Assembly (NCBI RefSeq): GCF_003002815.1
Contig: NZ_PVTF01000007.1
Location: 496,001-560,000, forward strand
Reading direction: 5' to 3'
DNA: 64,000 bases
Source of the DNA: Umezawaea tangerina
GTDB lineage: Bacteria; Actinomycetota; Actinomycetes; Mycobacteriales; Pseudonocardiaceae
Shown piece by piece: positions 40,947 to 51,016 of this stretch. Positions within the stretch are counted from its first letter, which is position 1. Every line of letters begins with the position of its first letter. The notes under the pieces were generated by a model. The model searched no databases, was not told where the DNA came from, and saw only the letters and a program-made list of their open reading frames with translations. Both the position numbers and the translations under genes were made by a program.

Positions 40947-42547
40947 CCGCTGGCGCGGACGACCCCGTACTGGCCCACCCAGGGCAGGACGTCGGACCGG
41001 ACGACCTCGGGCAGCCGCTGCTGAGGATGACCGGCATCGTGAAGGAGTTCCCCGGTGTCCGGGCGCTCGACGGCGTGGAGCTGAGCGTGCTGCCGGGCGA
41101 GGTGCACTGCCTGCTGGGCCAGAACGGCGCGGGCAAGTCGACGCTGATCAAGGTCCTCGCCGGGGCGCACCGGCCCGACCACGGCGAGATCCTGTGGCGG
41201 GGCGAGCCCGCGGTGCTGGCGTCGCCGGTCGCGGCCCTGCGCCTGGGGATCGCGACGATGTACCAGGAGCTCGACCTCGTGCCGGGGCTCTCCGTCGCGG
41301 AGAACGTGTTCCTCGGGCACGAGAGGTCCCGGTTCGGGTTCAGCCGCCGGGGCGCCGCGCGCGCCGAGGCCGCCGCGCTGATGCGCAGGCTCGGGCACGC
41401 CGAGATCCCGCCGGAGCGCGAGGTCGGCCTGCTGTCCGCCGCCGGGCAGCAGCTCGTGTCGATGGCGCGGGCGCTGGCCCACGACGCGCGGCTCATCGTC
41501 ATGGACGAGCCGACCGCCGCGCTGGCCTCCGACGAGGTGGACAACCTGTTCCGCATCGTCGGCGAGCTGGCGGCCGACGGGGTGTCCGTCGTCTACATCT
41601 CGCACCGGCTGGAGGAGATCCGCCGCATCGGCAGCCGCGTGACCGTCCTCAAGGACGGCCGCACCGTCGCTTCCGGACTCCCGGCGGGCACGCCGACCGG
41701 GGAGCTGGTGAACCTCATGTCGGGCCGCCAGGTCAGCACGGTGTTTCCGGTCCGCGAGGAGTCCGCGGCCGACGAGCGGGTCGAGGTGCTCAAGGTCGAG
41801 GGGCTGACCAGGGCGGGCGAGTTCGCCGACGTCAGCTTCACCGTGCACGCGGGGGAGGTGCTCGGCATCGCCGGGCTCGTCGGCGCCGGGCGCAGCGAGA
41901 TCCTGGAGACCGTGTTCGGGGCCCGCAGGCCCGACGCGGGCACGGTGAGCGTCGACGGGGTCCGGCTCAAACCGGGCAGCGTCTCCGCCGCCGTCAAGGC
42001 CGGGATCGGGCTGGCCCCCGAGGAGCGCAAGAGCCAGGGCCTGCTGCTGGACCTGCCGGTCGCGCACAACGTGACGCTGGCCAGCCTGGGCACCTACAGC
42101 ACGGCCGGGTTCACCGACCGGGCGCGGGAGATGGCGGACTCGCGCGCGGTGCTGGAGAAGCTGGAGCTGCGGCCCGCCGACCCGCGTCGGCTGGTGGGCA
42201 CGTTCTCCGGCGGCAACCAGCAGAAGGCCGTCGTCGCGCGCTGGCTGGTGCGCGGCTGCCGGGTCCTGCTGCTCGACGAGCCCACCCGCGGTGTCGACGT
42301 CGGCGCGCGGGCGGAGCTGTACCGGCTCGTGCACGAGCTGGCCGCCGACGGGGTGGCCGTGGTCCTGGTGTCCAGCGAGGTGCCCGAGGTGCTCGGCCTC
42401 GCCGACCGGGTCCTGGTGCTGCGCGAGGGCGAGGTGCTCGCCGACCGACCGGCCGCCGAGCTGACCGAGGCGGACGTGCTCGACATCGTGATGGAAGGCA
42501 GCGCCGCGACCGAGCTCGCGGGCGTCGCAGAGGAGGCTTCGTCGTGA
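40943..42547 (+). CDS. Sugar ABC transporter ATP-binding protein (RbsA/MglA type)
   Basis: The 534-residue protein has two fused ABC cassettes. The first has Walker A GQNGAGKST (residues 59-67), Walker B LIVMDEPTAAL and a degenerate signature LLSAAGQQ. The second has the degenerate Walker A GLVGAGRSE and the canonical signature FSGGNQQKAV with LLLDEPTRGVD. This asymmetry is typical of ribose/galactose/xylose (CUT2) importers. GTGA overlaps link it to the ROK gene before and the permease after it. Confidence 0.95.
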   Translation: MTAGADDPVLAHPGQDVGPDDLGQPLLRMTGIVKEFPGVRALDGVELSVLPGEVHCLLGQNGAGKSTLIKVLAGAHRPDHGEILWRGEPAVLASPVAALRLGIATMYQELDLVPGLSVAENVFLGHERSRFGFSRRGAARAEAAALMRRLGHAEIPPEREVGLLSAAGQQLVSMARALAHDARLIVMDEPTAALASDEVDNLFRIVGELAADGVSVVYISHRLEEIRRIGSRVTVLKDGRTVASGLPAGTPTGELVNLMSGRQVSTVFPVREESAADERVEVLKVEGLTRAGEFADVSFTVHAGEVLGIAGLVGAGRSEILETVFGARRPDAGTVSVDGVRLKPGSVSAAVKAGIGLAPEERKSQGLLLDLPVAHNVTLASLGTYSTAGFTDRAREMADSRAVLEKLELRPADPRRLVGTFSGGNQQKAVVARWLVRGCRVLLLDEPTRGVDVGARAELYRLVHELAADGVAVVLVSSEVPEVLGLADRVLVLREGEVLADRPAAELTEADVLDIVMEGSAATELAGVAEEASS

Positions 42548-43578
42548 CCAGCAAGTCCTCGACCCCGGTGCTGGCCACCGGCACCGACGACCCGACACCA
42601 CCACCGCGGCAGCGGGAACGCCCGCGCCGCGGCGGCTTCCCCGTGGACGTGCGCCTCGCGGGCCTGGTGGGCGTGCTGCTCCTGCTGTGCCTGGTCGGCT
42701 ACATCACCCGCCCGGACGGCTTCCTGACCGAGGCCAACATCTCCACGATGCTGCGCCTCGCCGCGGCCATCGGCGTGGTGAGCGTCGGCATGACGTTCGT
42801 GATCATCAGCGGCGGCATCGACCTGTCCGTCGGGTCGATCGTGGCGCTGAGCAGCGTGTGGATGACCACGCTCGCGACCCAGTCCTACGGGCCCGTGGTG
42901 ATGGTGCTCTGCGGGCTGCTCGTGGGCCTGGCCTGCGGTCTGGTCAACGGGCTGCTGATCTCCTACGGCAAGATCGTGCCGTTCATCGCCACCCTCGCCA
43001 TGTACGCCTCGGCGCGCGGCCTGGCCGAACGGCTGTCCGGGCGGCGCACGCAGGTCGTGTCCGAGACGGGCTTCACCACCTTCTTCCGCGGCGCCTTCCT
43101 CGGCATCCCGGTGCTCATCTGGATGCTGGCGCTGGTGTTCGCGGTCGGCTGGGTCCTGCTCAACCGCACCAACTTCGGCCGCCGCACGCTCGCGGTCGGC
43201 GGCAACGCCGAGGCCGCCCGCCTGGCGGGCATCGACGTCAAGCGGCACACCGCGCTCGTCTACGGCATCGCGGGCCTGTGCTGCGGCATCGCCGCGATCA
43301 TGGTCGTGGCCCGCACCACCTCCGGTGCCTCCACCAACGGCCTGTTCTACGAGCTGGACGCCATCGCGGCCGTCGTCATCGGCGGCACCCTGCTCACCGG
43401 CGGCCGGGGCAGCCTCATCGGCACCCTGGTCGGCGTCCTGATCTTCACGGTGCTCAACAGCATCTTCACCCAGAACAACCTGGACACCGACATCCAGAAC
43501 ATCGCCAAGGGCGTGATCATCGTCGCCGCCGTGCTGCTGCAGAGCACGAAGCTGCGCCGCCGGATCCGCAAGACCTGA
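42544..43578 (+). CDS. Sugar ABC transporter permease (RbsC type, CUT2)
   Basis: This is a 344-residue polytopic protein of the BPD_transp_2 family. It has a charged Pro/Arg-rich N-terminus and 8-10 hydrophobic segments. The family motif ISGGIDLSVGSIVALSSV, then AVGGNAEAARLAGI, and LDAIAAVVIGGTLLTGGRGS are diagnostic of CUT2 permeases. The GTG start at 42544 overlaps the ATPase stop. It should form a dimer with the double-cassette ATPase. Confidence 0.95.
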   Translation: MTSKSSTPVLATGTDDPTPPPRQRERPRRGGFPVDVRLAGLVGVLLLLCLVGYITRPDGFLTEANISTMLRLAAAIGVVSVGMTFVIISGGIDLSVGSIVALSSVWMTTLATQSYGPVVMVLCGLLVGLACGLVNGLLISYGKIVPFIATLAMYASARGLAERLSGRRTQVVSETGFTTFFRGAFLGIPVLIWMLALVFAVGWVLLNRTNFGRRTLAVGGNAEAARLAGIDVKRHTALVYGIAGLCCGIAAIMVVARTTSGASTNGLFYELDAIAAVVIGGTLLTGGRGSLIGTLVGVLIFTVLNSIFTQNNLDTDIQNIAKGVIIVAAVLLQSTKLRRRIRKT

Positions 43579-43663
43579 CCCGCGCGACCCCGGCCCGCCC
43601 ACCGGGCACGGCCCGCACCCGCCCGACCGCTCCGCTCACCACCTCACACCGCTGGAGTTCGCC

Positions 43664-44716
43664 ATGCCATCACTCGACCGCCGCCGCTTCCTGTGGGGCA
43701 CCACGGCGCTCGGCGCCACCGCCGTCCTGGCCGGCTGCACGTCCAACGAGGCGCCGCAGGCGGGCGCCTCCAACGCCGCCGTGGCCGGGGCGTCGGGGGC
43801 GAACAGCCAGCCCGGCAAGGCCGTCACCATCGGCTTCTCCGCGCCCGCCGCCGACCACGGCTGGATGGCGGCCATGACGAAGAACGCCAAGGCGCAGGCG
43901 GGGCAGTTCTCCGACGTGACGCTGAAGGCCACCGAGGGCACCAACGACGTCAACCAGCAGATCGCCCAGGTCGAGACGCTGATCAACGACAAGGTCGACG
44001 TGCTGGTGATCCTGCCGTTCGACGGCAAGGCGCTCACCGAGGTCGGCAGGCAGGCCACCGACGCGGGCATCCAGGTCGTCAACGTGGACCGGATCTTCGA
44101 CACGCCGCTGGCCTACCGGGCGTGGATCGGCGGTGACAACTACCGGATGGGCGTCAACGCGGGCAACTACATCGCCGCGCAGATGAAGGCGAAGAACATC
44201 TCCAGCCCGGTGATCGGCGAGGTCGCGGGCATCGACTCGCTGCCGCTGACCCAGGAGCGCAGCAAGGGCTTCAAGGACGCGCTGGCCCGCGCGGGCTTCT
44301 CCGTCGGCCCGCGGGTGTCCGCCCAGTTCACCCCGGAGTCCGGCGAGCAGCAGACCGCGAACCTGCTCCAGGGCGCGAGCAAGCTCGACGCGCTGTGGAA
44401 CCACGACGACGACCAGGGCATCGGCGTCCTGGCGGCGATCGACGGCGCGGGCCGCAAGGACTTCATCATGGTGGGCGGCGCCGGGTCGCGGAACATGATG
44501 AACCTGATCAAGGCCGACAGCGGCGTGGTCAAGGCGACGGTGCTCTACAGCCCGTCGATGGCCTCCTCCGCGATCGCGCTGGCCCGGATGCTGGGCCAGG
44601 CCAAGGGGATCGGCGACCTCGCCGAGCACGAGATCCCGGCGCTCATCACGACCTACTCCGCCGTCGTGAGCAAGGAGAACGTGGACTCCTACCTCGACGT
44701 CGGCTTCGACTCCTGA
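43664..44716 (+). CDS. Sugar ABC transporter substrate-binding lipoprotein (Tat)
   Basis: The 350-residue protein has a twin-arginine signal (LDRRRFLWGTTALGATAVLAG) ending in a lipobox with Cys about residue 20, so it is Tat-exported and lipidated. The mature part is a periplasmic-binding-protein-like fold (VTIGFSAPAADHGWMAAM, INDKVDVLVILPFDG, VNVDRIFDT) of the ribose/galactose class. GGAG precedes ATG 43664. It completes the CUT2 importer. Confidence 0.94.
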   Translation: MPSLDRRRFLWGTTALGATAVLAGCTSNEAPQAGASNAAVAGASGANSQPGKAVTIGFSAPAADHGWMAAMTKNAKAQAGQFSDVTLKATEGTNDVNQQIAQVETLINDKVDVLVILPFDGKALTEVGRQATDAGIQVVNVDRIFDTPLAYRAWIGGDNYRMGVNAGNYIAAQMKAKNISSPVIGEVAGIDSLPLTQERSKGFKDALARAGFSVGPRVSAQFTPESGEQQTANLLQGASKLDALWNHDDDQGIGVLAAIDGAGRKDFIMVGGAGSRNMMNLIKADSGVVKATVLYSPSMASSAIALARMLGQAKGIGDLAEHEIPALITTYSAVVSKENVDSYLDVGFDS

Positions 44717-44796
44717 CCGGGTCCCGGCGTCGCAGCGCGGCGGCGCCGGGGCCTTCCGGGCCGTGGTGGGAACACACGATCGACGAAGGGCCAGGG

Positions 44797-45933
44797 ATGA
44801 ACGAGCAGATCGGCGTCGGGATGGTGGGGCACGCGTTCATGGGCGCGGTGCACTCCCAGGCCTGGCGCAACGCGCACCGCTTCTTCGACCTTCCGCTGGT
44901 GCCGAGGCTCTCGGTGCTCGGCGGACGGGACGAGGCCCGCACGCGGGCCGCGGCGGACAAGTACGGCTGGGCCGACGTGGAGACGGACTGGGCCGCGCTG
45001 GTCCGCCGCGACGACGTGCAGGTGGTCGACATCTGCACGCCCGGCGACACGCACTGCGACATCGCGGTGGCGGCGCTGGAGGCGGGCAAGCACGTGCTGT
45101 GCGAGAAGCCGCTGGCGAACTCGGTCGCGGAGGCCGAGAAGATGGCCGCGGCCGCGGAGGCCGCCGCCGCGCGCGGTGTGCGGTCGATGGTGGCGTTCAA
45201 CTACCGCCGGGTGCCCGCGCTGGCGCTGGCCCGCAGGCTGGTGGCCGACGGCCGGATCGGCGAGGTGCGGCACGTCCGGGCCGTGTACCTCCAGGACTGG
45301 CTGTCCGACCCGGCCTCGCCGCTGACGTGGCGGCTGGACAGGGAGAAGGCGGGCTCCGGCGCGCTGGGCGACCTCGGCGCGCACATCGTGGACGCCGCGC
45401 AGTTCGTCACCGGCCTGACCATCACCGGGGTGTCGGCGCTGACCGAGACGTTCACGACCACGCGCCCGGACGGCGCGGGCGGCACCGGCGAGGTCACCGT
45501 GGACGACGCGGCGCTGTTCCTGGCCCGCTTCGACGGCGGCGCGGTCGGCAGCTTCGAGGCCACCCGCTACGCGCTGGGCCGCAAGAACGCGATGCGGCTG
45601 GAGGTCAACGGGTCGCGCGGCAGCCTGGCCTTCGACTTCGAGTCCATGAACGAGCTCCAGTTCTTCGACGGCGACGCCCCCGGCGCGGAGGCGGGGTTCC
45701 GCCGGGTGCTGGTCACCGAGGGCGACCACCCCTACGTCGGCGCGTGGTGGCCGCCCGGCCACCTGCTCGGCTACGAGCACACGTTCGTCCACGAGGTCGT
45801 GGACCTGGTGGGCGCCATCGCCGCCGGGACCGACCCGGCGCCGAGCTTCGCCGACGGGCTCCGGGTGCAGCGGGTGCTCGCCGCGGTCGAGGACAGCGCG
45901 GCGGCGGGGAGCTGGCAGTCGGTCCCCGCCTGA
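44797..45933 (+). CDS. Gfo/Idh/MocA family oxidoreductase
   Basis: The 378-residue protein has an N-terminal Rossmann domain (GVGMVGHAFMGAVHSQAW), the family's EKP motif (HVLCEKPLANSVAEA), and a C-terminal substrate domain with GDLGAHIVDAAQFVTG, where the Asp/His are catalytic candidates. Members oxidise sugars, often at C3, with tightly bound NAD; ThuB, which makes 3-keto-trehalose, is in this family. Its position between a sugar importer and a ThuA/keto-hydrolase protein supports a C3 dehydrogenase role. CAGGG lies just upstream of ATG 44797. A strong hairpin follows. Confidence 0.92.
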   Translation: MNEQIGVGMVGHAFMGAVHSQAWRNAHRFFDLPLVPRLSVLGGRDEARTRAAADKYGWADVETDWAALVRRDDVQVVDICTPGDTHCDIAVAALEAGKHVLCEKPLANSVAEAEKMAAAAEAAAARGVRSMVAFNYRRVPALALARRLVADGRIGEVRHVRAVYLQDWLSDPASPLTWRLDREKAGSGALGDLGAHIVDAAQFVTGLTITGVSALTETFTTTRPDGAGGTGEVTVDDAALFLARFDGGAVGSFEATRYALGRKNAMRLEVNGSRGSLAFDFESMNELQFFDGDAPGAEAGFRRVLVTEGDHPYVGAWWPPGHLLGYEHTFVHEVVDLVGAIAAGTDPAPSFADGLRVQRVLAAVEDSAAAGSWQSVPA

Positions 45934-45963
45934 GACGACGGAATCGCACGCCCTGCTGAGAAG

Positions 45964-46001
45964 GCGGTACCGACCCGGCGGACGGGCCGGGTCGGTACCG
46001 C
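45964..46001. terminator. Strong 16-bp hairpin after the ABC/dehydrogenase operon
   Basis: GCGGTACCGACCCGGC (45964-45979) pairs perfectly with GCCGGGTCGGTACCGC (45986-46001) over a 6-nt loop. It separates the importer/dehydrogenase operon from the secreted protein at 46081, which then has its own GAGGAGAG ribosome site. Confidence 0.75.
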
Positions 46002-46080
46002 GACACGAGAGGAGGTCTCCCCGAAGGAAAGCCCTGCCTTCCGCGGTCCCCAGTTCCGTGAGAACGAGGAGAGAGTACCC

Positions 46081-49000
46081 GTGCGTGGTAACCGAAGCGT
46101 CCATCACGAACCGCAGTTGCGACCTCCACCCCCGAACCCAACCCGATCGGTGCGGCGGCTCGGCGTCGCCGCTCTCGCCCTGCTGACCGGAGTGGGCACC
46201 GCTCTCGTCGGCGCCGCCGCGCCCGCCGCGGCCCACCCGGACGGCGAGCACGTCCTGGTGTTCTCCAAGACCGCGGGCTTCCGGCACGACTCCATCCCGG
46301 ACGGCATCGCCGCCATCCAGGCGCTCGGGGCGGCCAACGAGTTCTCGGTGGAGGCCACCGAGGACGCGGGCGCGTTCACCGACGCCAACCTGGACCGGTT
46401 CGACGCGGTCGTGTGGCTGTCCACGACCGGTGACGTGCTCGACGACCAGCAGCAGGCCGCGTTCGAGCGGTTCGTGCAGGACGGCGGCGGCTACGCCGGG
46501 GTGCACGCCGCGGCGGACACCGAGTACTCGTGGCCCTGGTACGGCGACCTCGTGGGCGCCTACTTCAAGTCCCACCCGGCCATCCAGCAGGCCGACGTCG
46601 TGGTCGAGGACCACGACCACCCGTCCACGGCGCACCTGCCGGACAAGTGGACCCGCACCGACGAGTGGTACAGCTACCGCAGCAACCCGCGCACCGACGT
46701 GCACGTGCTGGCGGCGCTGGACGAGCACAGCTACACGCCCACCGACCCCGCGGGCGACCACCCCATCGCGTGGTGCCACCCGCAGGGCTCGGGCCGGTCC
46801 TGGTACACGGGGATGGGGCACACCAAGGAGTCCTACTCGGACCCCGCGTTCCGGCAGCACCTGCTGGGCGGCATCAGGTACGCCGCGGGGGCCGTCGCGG
46901 CCGACTGCGCGCCGGACGGCACGACGCCGAACCAGCCGCCGACCGACGCCGACTTCGACCAGATCACCCTGGCGCTGGGCGAGGAGAAGACCGGTGAGCC
47001 GATCGCGCTCGCCGTCCTGCCCGACCGCCGGGTGCTGCACACCTCCCGCGACGGTCGCGTGTGGCTGACGACGCCGGAGGCGACGACGTCGCTGGCCGGG
47101 ACGCTGGCGGTCTACAACCACGACGAGGACGGCCTGCAGGGCATCGCCGTCGACCCGGACTTCGCCACGAACAAGTGGGTCTACCTGTACTACGCGCCAC
47201 CGCTGGACACCCCGGCCGGTGACGCGCCGGAGAACGGCACCGCGGCGGACTTCGCGCCGTTCAAGGGCCACAACCAGCTGTCGAGGTTCAAGCTGGCCGA
47301 CAACGGCACCCTCGACCTGGGCAGCGAGCAGCGGATCATCCAGATCCCGGCCGACCGCGGCCTGTGCTGCCACGCAGGCGGCGAGATCGACTTCGACGCG
47401 CAGGGCAACCTGCTGCTGTCCACCGGCGACGACACCAACCCGTTCGCCTCGGACGGCTACAACCCGATCGACGAGCGCGCCGACCGCAACCCCGCGTTCG
47501 ACGCCCGCCGCTCCTCGGCCAACACCAACGACCTGCGCGGCAAGATCGTCCGGATCGCGGTGGCCGCGGACGGCTCGTACTCGGTGCCCGCGGGCAACCT
47601 GTTCGCGCCGGGCACGGACAAGACCCGTCCCGAGATCTACGCGATGGGCTTCCGCAACCCGTTCCGGTTCTCCGTGGACAGGCAGACCGGCTGGATCCAC
47701 CTCGGCGACTACGGTCCCGACGCCGGTGCGGCGAACCCCGACCGCGGTCCCGGTGGGACGGTCGAGTTCAACCTGATCAAGGAGCCCGGCAACTACGGCT
47801 GGCCGCTGTGCGTCGGGGACAACCTGGCCTACAACGACTACGACTTCGCCACCGGCACGTCGGGCCCGAAGTTCGACTGCGCCCACCCGCGCAACGACAG
47901 CCCGCACAACACCGGGCTGGTGGACCTGCCGCCCGCCAAGGCCGCGTGGATCCCCTACGACGGCGGGTCCGTGCCGGAGTTCGGCACCGGCGGCGAGTCG
48001 CCGATGGGCGGCCCGACCTACCACTTCGACCCCGGCCTGAACAAGGTCACGAAGTTCCCGGAGTACTTCGACGGCAAGAACTTCGCCTACGAGTGGGACC
48101 GCGGCTGGATCAAGACCATCGACGTCGGCCCGGACGGCGAGCGCGGCGACATCACCCCGTTCTTCGACTCGATGACGCTGACCAGGCCGATGAACCTGGA
48201 GTTCGGGCCGGACGGCTCGCTCTACGTCCTGGACTACGGCAGCGGCTACTTCGGCGGGGCCGCGGACTCGGCGGTCTACCGGATCGACTACACCCAGGGC
48301 AACCACACGCCCGTGGCGAAGCTGGCGGCCGACAAGACGTCGGGCCCGGCGCCGCTGACGGTCAACTTCGACCCCGCCGGCACGACCGACGAGGACGGCC
48401 CCGACCTCACCTGGGCGTGGGACTTCGACGGTGACGGCACCACCGACTCCACGCAGGCCGGACCGGTGAGCCACACCTACACCACGGTGGGCCAGTACAG
48501 CGCGAAGCTGTCGGTGACCGACCCGACCGGGCTGACCGGCTCGGCCAGCGTGGTGGTCAACGTCGGCAACACCGCGCCGGTGGTCACGCTCAACACCCCG
48601 CTCGACGGCTCGGTGTTCAGCTTCGGCGACCAGGTGCCGTTCTCGGTCACGGTCGTCGACCCCGAGGACCAGCCGGTCGACTGCTCCAAGGTGGTCGTGG
48701 AGTACATCCTCGGCCACGACAGCCACGGCCACCCGCTCAGCCGGGCCACCGGCTGCGAGGGCACCATCCCGACCCCGGCCGACGGCGGTCACGGCGCGGA
48801 CGCCAACGTCTTCGGCGTCATCAACGCCACCTACACCGACAACGGCGCGCCGGGCGCCCCGGCGCTGACCGGGTCCGACGAGGCCGTGCTGCAGCCCAAG
48901 CACAAGCAGGCCGAGTTCTACACCGGCGCGCAGGGCGCGCGGGCGCTGGAACGCGACACCGCGGAGGGCCGCAAGCGGGTCGGCGAGATCGAGAACGGCG

Positions 49001-50928
49001 ACTGGATCAAGTTCGGCCCGGTCAACCTCGTCGGTGTCACCGGCATCGGCTACCGGGTCTCCTCGGACGGTTCCGGCGGCACGCTCGAGGTGCGCCTCGA
49101 CGCGCCGGACGGCCCGCTGGTGCAGTCCACGTACGTGGCCAACACCGGGGGCTGGGACAACTACGTCGACCTCGCGCCGACACCGGTCAGCGACCCCGGT
49201 GGCACGCACGAGATGTACTTCGTGTTCAAGGGCGGCTCGGGCGCGCTGTTCGACGTGGACTCGTTCACCTTCAGCACGGACCCGCCCGCCAGCTGCACGC
49301 CGGTGGTGCCCGAGGAGGGCTACCGCAGCCTCTACGACGGCACGCCCGGCAGCCTGGAGGCGTGGAACCAGGCCGGTCCCGGTCGTTTCGTGCACCAGCC
49401 GGACTGCTCCATCCGCTCCGAGGGCGGGATGGGCCTGCTGTGGCACGAGGCCGAGCTGGGCTCCTACAGCCTCAAGCTCGACTGGATGCTCGCCGGTGAC
49501 GACAACTCCGGCGTGTTCATCGGGTTCCCCGACCCCGGCGACGACCCGTGGGTGGCGGTGGACCACGGCTACGAGATCCAGATCGACCCGACCGACGCCG
49601 ACGACCGCACCACCGGGTCGGTCTACACCTTCAAGGCCGCCGACCTGGCCGCCCGCGACGCCGCGCTCAAGCCCGCGGGGCAGTGGAACGCCTACGAGAT
49701 CGTGGTCACCGGCCAGCGCATCGAGGTGCTGCTCAACGGGGTGAAGATCAACGACTACACGAGCACGGATCCGGCCCGCGACCTGACGAAGGGCTTCATC
49801 GGGCTGCAGAACCACGGCGCCTCCGACGACGTGAAGTTCCGCAACGTGCGGGTCAAGGACCTCGACGTGGTGGCCCCGGTGACCACCGCCACGACCGGCA
49901 CCGCCCCCGGCGGCTCCGGCTGGTACACGGCGGCTCCGGTCTCGGTGGAGCTGTCGGCCACCGACGCCGGCGGCGCGGTCGCCCGCACCGAGTACCGGGT
50001 CGACGGCGGTGCCTGGACCACCTACACCGAGGCGGTCGTGCTGACCGGCGACGGCGTGCACAAGGTGGAGTACCGCTCGACCGACACGTCGGGCAACGTC
50101 GAGCAGGTCAAGTCCCTGGAGGTCAAGCTCGACGGCACGGCCCCGGTCACCACCGCCACATTCGCCGCGCCCGGCGAGAGCGGCTGGCACACCGGCGCGG
50201 TGTCCGTGGTGCTGACCGCCGCCGACCCGACCTCCGGGGTGGCGCGGACCGAGTGGAGCCTGGACGGCGGGCCGTGGACGGGCTACCTGCGCCCGGTCCC
50301 GGTGTCCGGCGACGGCTCGCACACCCTGCTGCACCGGTCCGTGGACACCGCGGGCAACGCCGAGGTCGACCGGGCCGCGACGATCGAGATCGACGGCACG
50401 GCACCCACGCTGCTCCTCACGGGCGTGGCCGACGGCCGGGTGTACGGGGACGCGACCGACGTGGTGGTGTCGTGGGAGGCCGGTGACGCCACCTCCGGCG
50501 TCGGCGCGGTCACCGCGACCCTCGCCGGGCGGACGCTGACCTCCGGGTACGCGGTGGCGCTGCACGAGCTGCCGCTGGGCGTGCACGAGCTGCGGGTGAC
50601 CGCGGCCGACGTCGCGGGCAACACCACCACCAGGACGGTGCCGTTCGCGGTCACCACGTCGCTGCGGGACGTGTCCCAGCTGCTCGACCGGTTCAAGGCC
50701 ACCAACAGGCTGCCGAAGGCCTCCTACGACCAGCTGACCAAGCAGCTGGCGAAGGCGCGCAAGGCCGAGGCGGAGGGCAAGGACAACAAGGCGCTCCAGG
50801 AGCTGCGGGCGTTCCGCACCCTGGCCGTCGGCGTCGCGGACACGGGCGTGCGCTCCGTGCTGGTCCGCGACACCGACGCGGTGATCGCCCTGATCAACGG
50901 CGACCCTGCGCCGTTGCGACGGGAGTAG
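46081..50928 (+). CDS. Secreted multidomain ThuA / sugar dehydrogenase / 3-keto-disaccharide hydrolase-like protein
   Basis: The 1615-residue protein has a signal peptide ending near residue 51 (ALVGAAAPAAA). Domains in order: ThuA-like (~53-275; VFSKTAGFRHDSIP, GGYAGVHAA); soluble aldose/PQQ-type sugar dehydrogenase beta-propeller (~291-741; EDGLQGIAVDPDF, MGFRNPFRFS); PKD (~743-831; WAWDFDGDGTTDS); Ig-like; CBM6-like (~940-1065; NGDWIKFGPVNL); DUF1080/3-keto-disaccharide hydrolase-like (~1078-1261; SLYDGTPGSLEAW, YEIQIDPTDA); two OmpL47-like repeats and a third Ig-like domain (~1264-1530); and a helical FIMAH-like tail (~1530-1590; QLLDRFKATNRLPK). It probably binds, oxidises and cleaves glycosides outside the cell. 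Confidence 0.9.
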   Translation: MRGNRSVHHEPQLRPPPPNPTRSVRRLGVAALALLTGVGTALVGAAAPAAAHPDGEHVLVFSKTAGFRHDSIPDGIAAIQALGAANEFSVEATEDAGAFTDANLDRFDAVVWLSTTGDVLDDQQQAAFERFVQDGGGYAGVHAAADTEYSWPWYGDLVGAYFKSHPAIQQADVVVEDHDHPSTAHLPDKWTRTDEWYSYRSNPRTDVHVLAALDEHSYTPTDPAGDHPIAWCHPQGSGRSWYTGMGHTKESYSDPAFRQHLLGGIRYAAGAVAADCAPDGTTPNQPPTDADFDQITLALGEEKTGEPIALAVLPDRRVLHTSRDGRVWLTTPEATTSLAGTLAVYNHDEDGLQGIAVDPDFATNKWVYLYYAPPLDTPAGDAPENGTAADFAPFKGHNQLSRFKLADNGTLDLGSEQRIIQIPADRGLCCHAGGEIDFDAQGNLLLSTGDDTNPFASDGYNPIDERADRNPAFDARRSSANTNDLRGKIVRIAVAADGSYSVPAGNLFAPGTDKTRPEIYAMGFRNPFRFSVDRQTGWIHLGDYGPDAGAANPDRGPGGTVEFNLIKEPGNYGWPLCVGDNLAYNDYDFATGTSGPKFDCAHPRNDSPHNTGLVDLPPAKAAWIPYDGGSVPEFGTGGESPMGGPTYHFDPGLNKVTKFPEYFDGKNFAYEWDRGWIKTIDVGPDGERGDITPFFDSMTLTRPMNLEFGPDGSLYVLDYGSGYFGGAADSAVYRIDYTQGNHTPVAKLAADKTSGPAPLTVNFDPAGTTDEDGPDLTWAWDFDGDGTTDSTQAGPVSHTYTTVGQYSAKLSVTDPTGLTGSASVVVNVGNTAPVVTLNTPLDGSVFSFGDQVPFSVTVVDPEDQPVDCSKVVVEYILGHDSHGHPLSRATGCEGTIPTPADGGHGADANVFGVINATYTDNGAPGAPALTGSDEAVLQPKHKQAEFYTGAQGARALERDTAEGRKRVGEIENGDWIKFGPVNLVGVTGIGYRVSSDGSGGTLEVRLDAPDGPLVQSTYVANTGGWDNYVDLAPTPVSDPGGTHEMYFVFKGGSGALFDVDSFTFSTDPPASCTPVVPEEGYRSLYDGTPGSLEAWNQAGPGRFVHQPDCSIRSEGGMGLLWHEAELGSYSLKLDWMLAGDDNSGVFIGFPDPGDDPWVAVDHGYEIQIDPTDADDRTTGSVYTFKAADLAARDAALKPAGQWNAYEIVVTGQRIEVLLNGVKINDYTSTDPARDLTKGFIGLQNHGASDDVKFRNVRVKDLDVVAPVTTATTGTAPGGSGWYTAAPVSVELSATDAGGAVARTEYRVDGGAWTTYTEAVVLTGDGVHKVEYRSTDTSGNVEQVKSLEVKLDGTAPVTTATFAAPGESGWHTGAVSVVLTAADPTSGVARTEWSLDGGPWTGYLRPVPVSGDGSHTLLHRSVDTAGNAEVDRAATIEIDGTAPTLLLTGVADGRVYGDATDVVVSWEAGDATSGVGAVTATLAGRTLTSGYAVALHELPLGVHELRVTAADVAGNTTTRTVPFAVTTSLRDVSQLLDRFKATNRLPKASYDQLTKQLAKARKAEAEGKDNKALQELRAFRTLAVGVADTGVRSVLVRDTDAVIALINGDPAPLRRE

Positions 50929-50938
50929 GTCGCACACA

Positions 50939-50977
50939 GGGTCGGGCGGGCGCGGTCACCCCGCGTCCGCCCGACCC
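50939..50977. terminator. 17-bp hairpin after the secreted multidomain gene
   Basis: 50939-50955 (starting GGGTCGGGCGG) pairs with 50961-50977 (ending CCGCCCGACCC) with a single G/T mismatch and a 5-nt loop. It separates the big gene from the ebo-like operon. Confidence 0.7.
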
Positions 50978-51016
50978 GGCACCACCCAGCTTTCCCCTGC
51001 GAGAAGGGCGGTCGTG

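Noticed and set aside
44689-50937. A 2082-codon open frame on the minus strand opposite the ABC/dehydrogenase/ThuA genes
   Set aside because: It is low-complexity (V/G/R/A-rich) antisense of strongly conserved plus-strand genes, an effect of very high third-position GC.
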